Assembly: GCF_030848575.1 (NCBI RefSeq)
Contig: NZ_JAVDDX010000001.1
Coordinates: forward strand, 496,001 to 560,000
Length of the DNA stretch: 64,000 nt
Direction: 5' to 3'
Source: Haloarcula sp. H-GB4
Lineage (GTDB): Archaea; Halobacteriota; Halobacteria; Halobacteriales; Haloarculaceae
The position numbers and the translations under genes are program-made. The notes beneath the pieces were generated by a model. The model saw only the letters and a list, made by a program, of their open reading frames with translations. It had not been told where the DNA came from and searched no databases. Below, in pieces: positions 63,803-64,000 of this stretch; position 1 is the stretch's first letter, and each line of letters opens with the position of its first letter.

Positions 63803-64000
<198 letters not shown>

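Overview
The window is a gene-dense stretch of haloarchaeal chromosome. High GC, acidic proteins, short or absent leaders with TATA boxes about 25-30 nt before the start codon, a transcription factor B, archaeal RNA polymerase subunits and mevalonate-pathway kinases all point to Halobacteria. The order tRNA-Leu, rpl18e, rpl13, rps9, rpo10 (starting MMV), rpo6 (starting MNA), enolase, rps2 is the classic halobacterial S9 operon described from Haloarcula marismortui, and a sensory rhodopsin II/transducer pair also fits Haloarcula. The genus call is strong; the species cannot be set from this text alone.

Layout. 1-5.6 kb: a regulator cut by the left edge, an EamA transporter, an NSS-family sodium symporter, an SDR oxidoreductase and a quinone-oxidoreductase-like enzyme. 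5.9-8.9 kb: the blue-light phototaxis pair HtrII-SRII. 9-19.8 kb: TFB, a TrmJ-like tRNA methyltransferase, a large PAS/GAF/Bat-type regulator, two small haloarchaeal proteins (one HTH-like), GatE, a lipoprotein and small proteins. 20.1-26.9 kb: fumarase, a carbohydrate-type ABC importer without a recognisable binding-protein gene, FEN-1 and an acetyltransferase. 27-33 kb: small membrane and secreted proteins in locally AT-richer DNA, an ornithine-cyclodeaminase-family enzyme, a presenilin-like protease, and Gar1-SRP19. 32.8-38.6 kb: cytochrome oxidase subunit II, a fused CtaA-half/CtaB haem protein, a CxxC membrane protein, a SelW-like thioredoxin-fold protein, a 35-residue zinc ribbon, an ABC-2 exporter and a phosphatase. 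38.8-43.5 kb: CofD with three overlapping genes (Dus-like, CitG-like, DUF447), rps17e and an Mrp/ApbC ATPase. 44-50.3 kb: two tRNA-headed ribosomal protein/RNA polymerase operons (tRNA-Ser-rps13-rps4-rps11-rpoD; tRNA-Leu-rpl18e-rpl13-rps9-rpo10-rpo6-eno-rps2). 50.4-64 kb: tandem DUF5518-type membrane proteins, a cytochrome P450, mevalonate kinase, isopentenyl phosphate kinase, a membrane-anchored acidic protein, RNase J, a prenyl diphosphate synthase, a Get3/ArsA-type ATPase, GltX, an internally deleted small heat-shock protein, an alpha/beta hydrolase and the start of a ferredoxin.

How the genes work together. Mevalonate kinase, isopentenyl phosphate kinase and the prenyl diphosphate synthase cover three steps of archaeal lipid precursor synthesis. 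The two tRNA-headed operons couple translation and transcription machinery. The CofD group is one translationally overlapped unit, so its three unassigned enzymes probably share a pathway with coenzyme F420 or another cofactor. I see no insertion sequence, CRISPR array, integrase or origin. The least explained elements are the SBP-less ABC operon leader, two perfect inverted repeats in promoters (mevalonate kinase and the zinc ribbon), the structured leader before RNase J, and a dispersed intergenic repeat found at about 8.9 and 19.95 kb.
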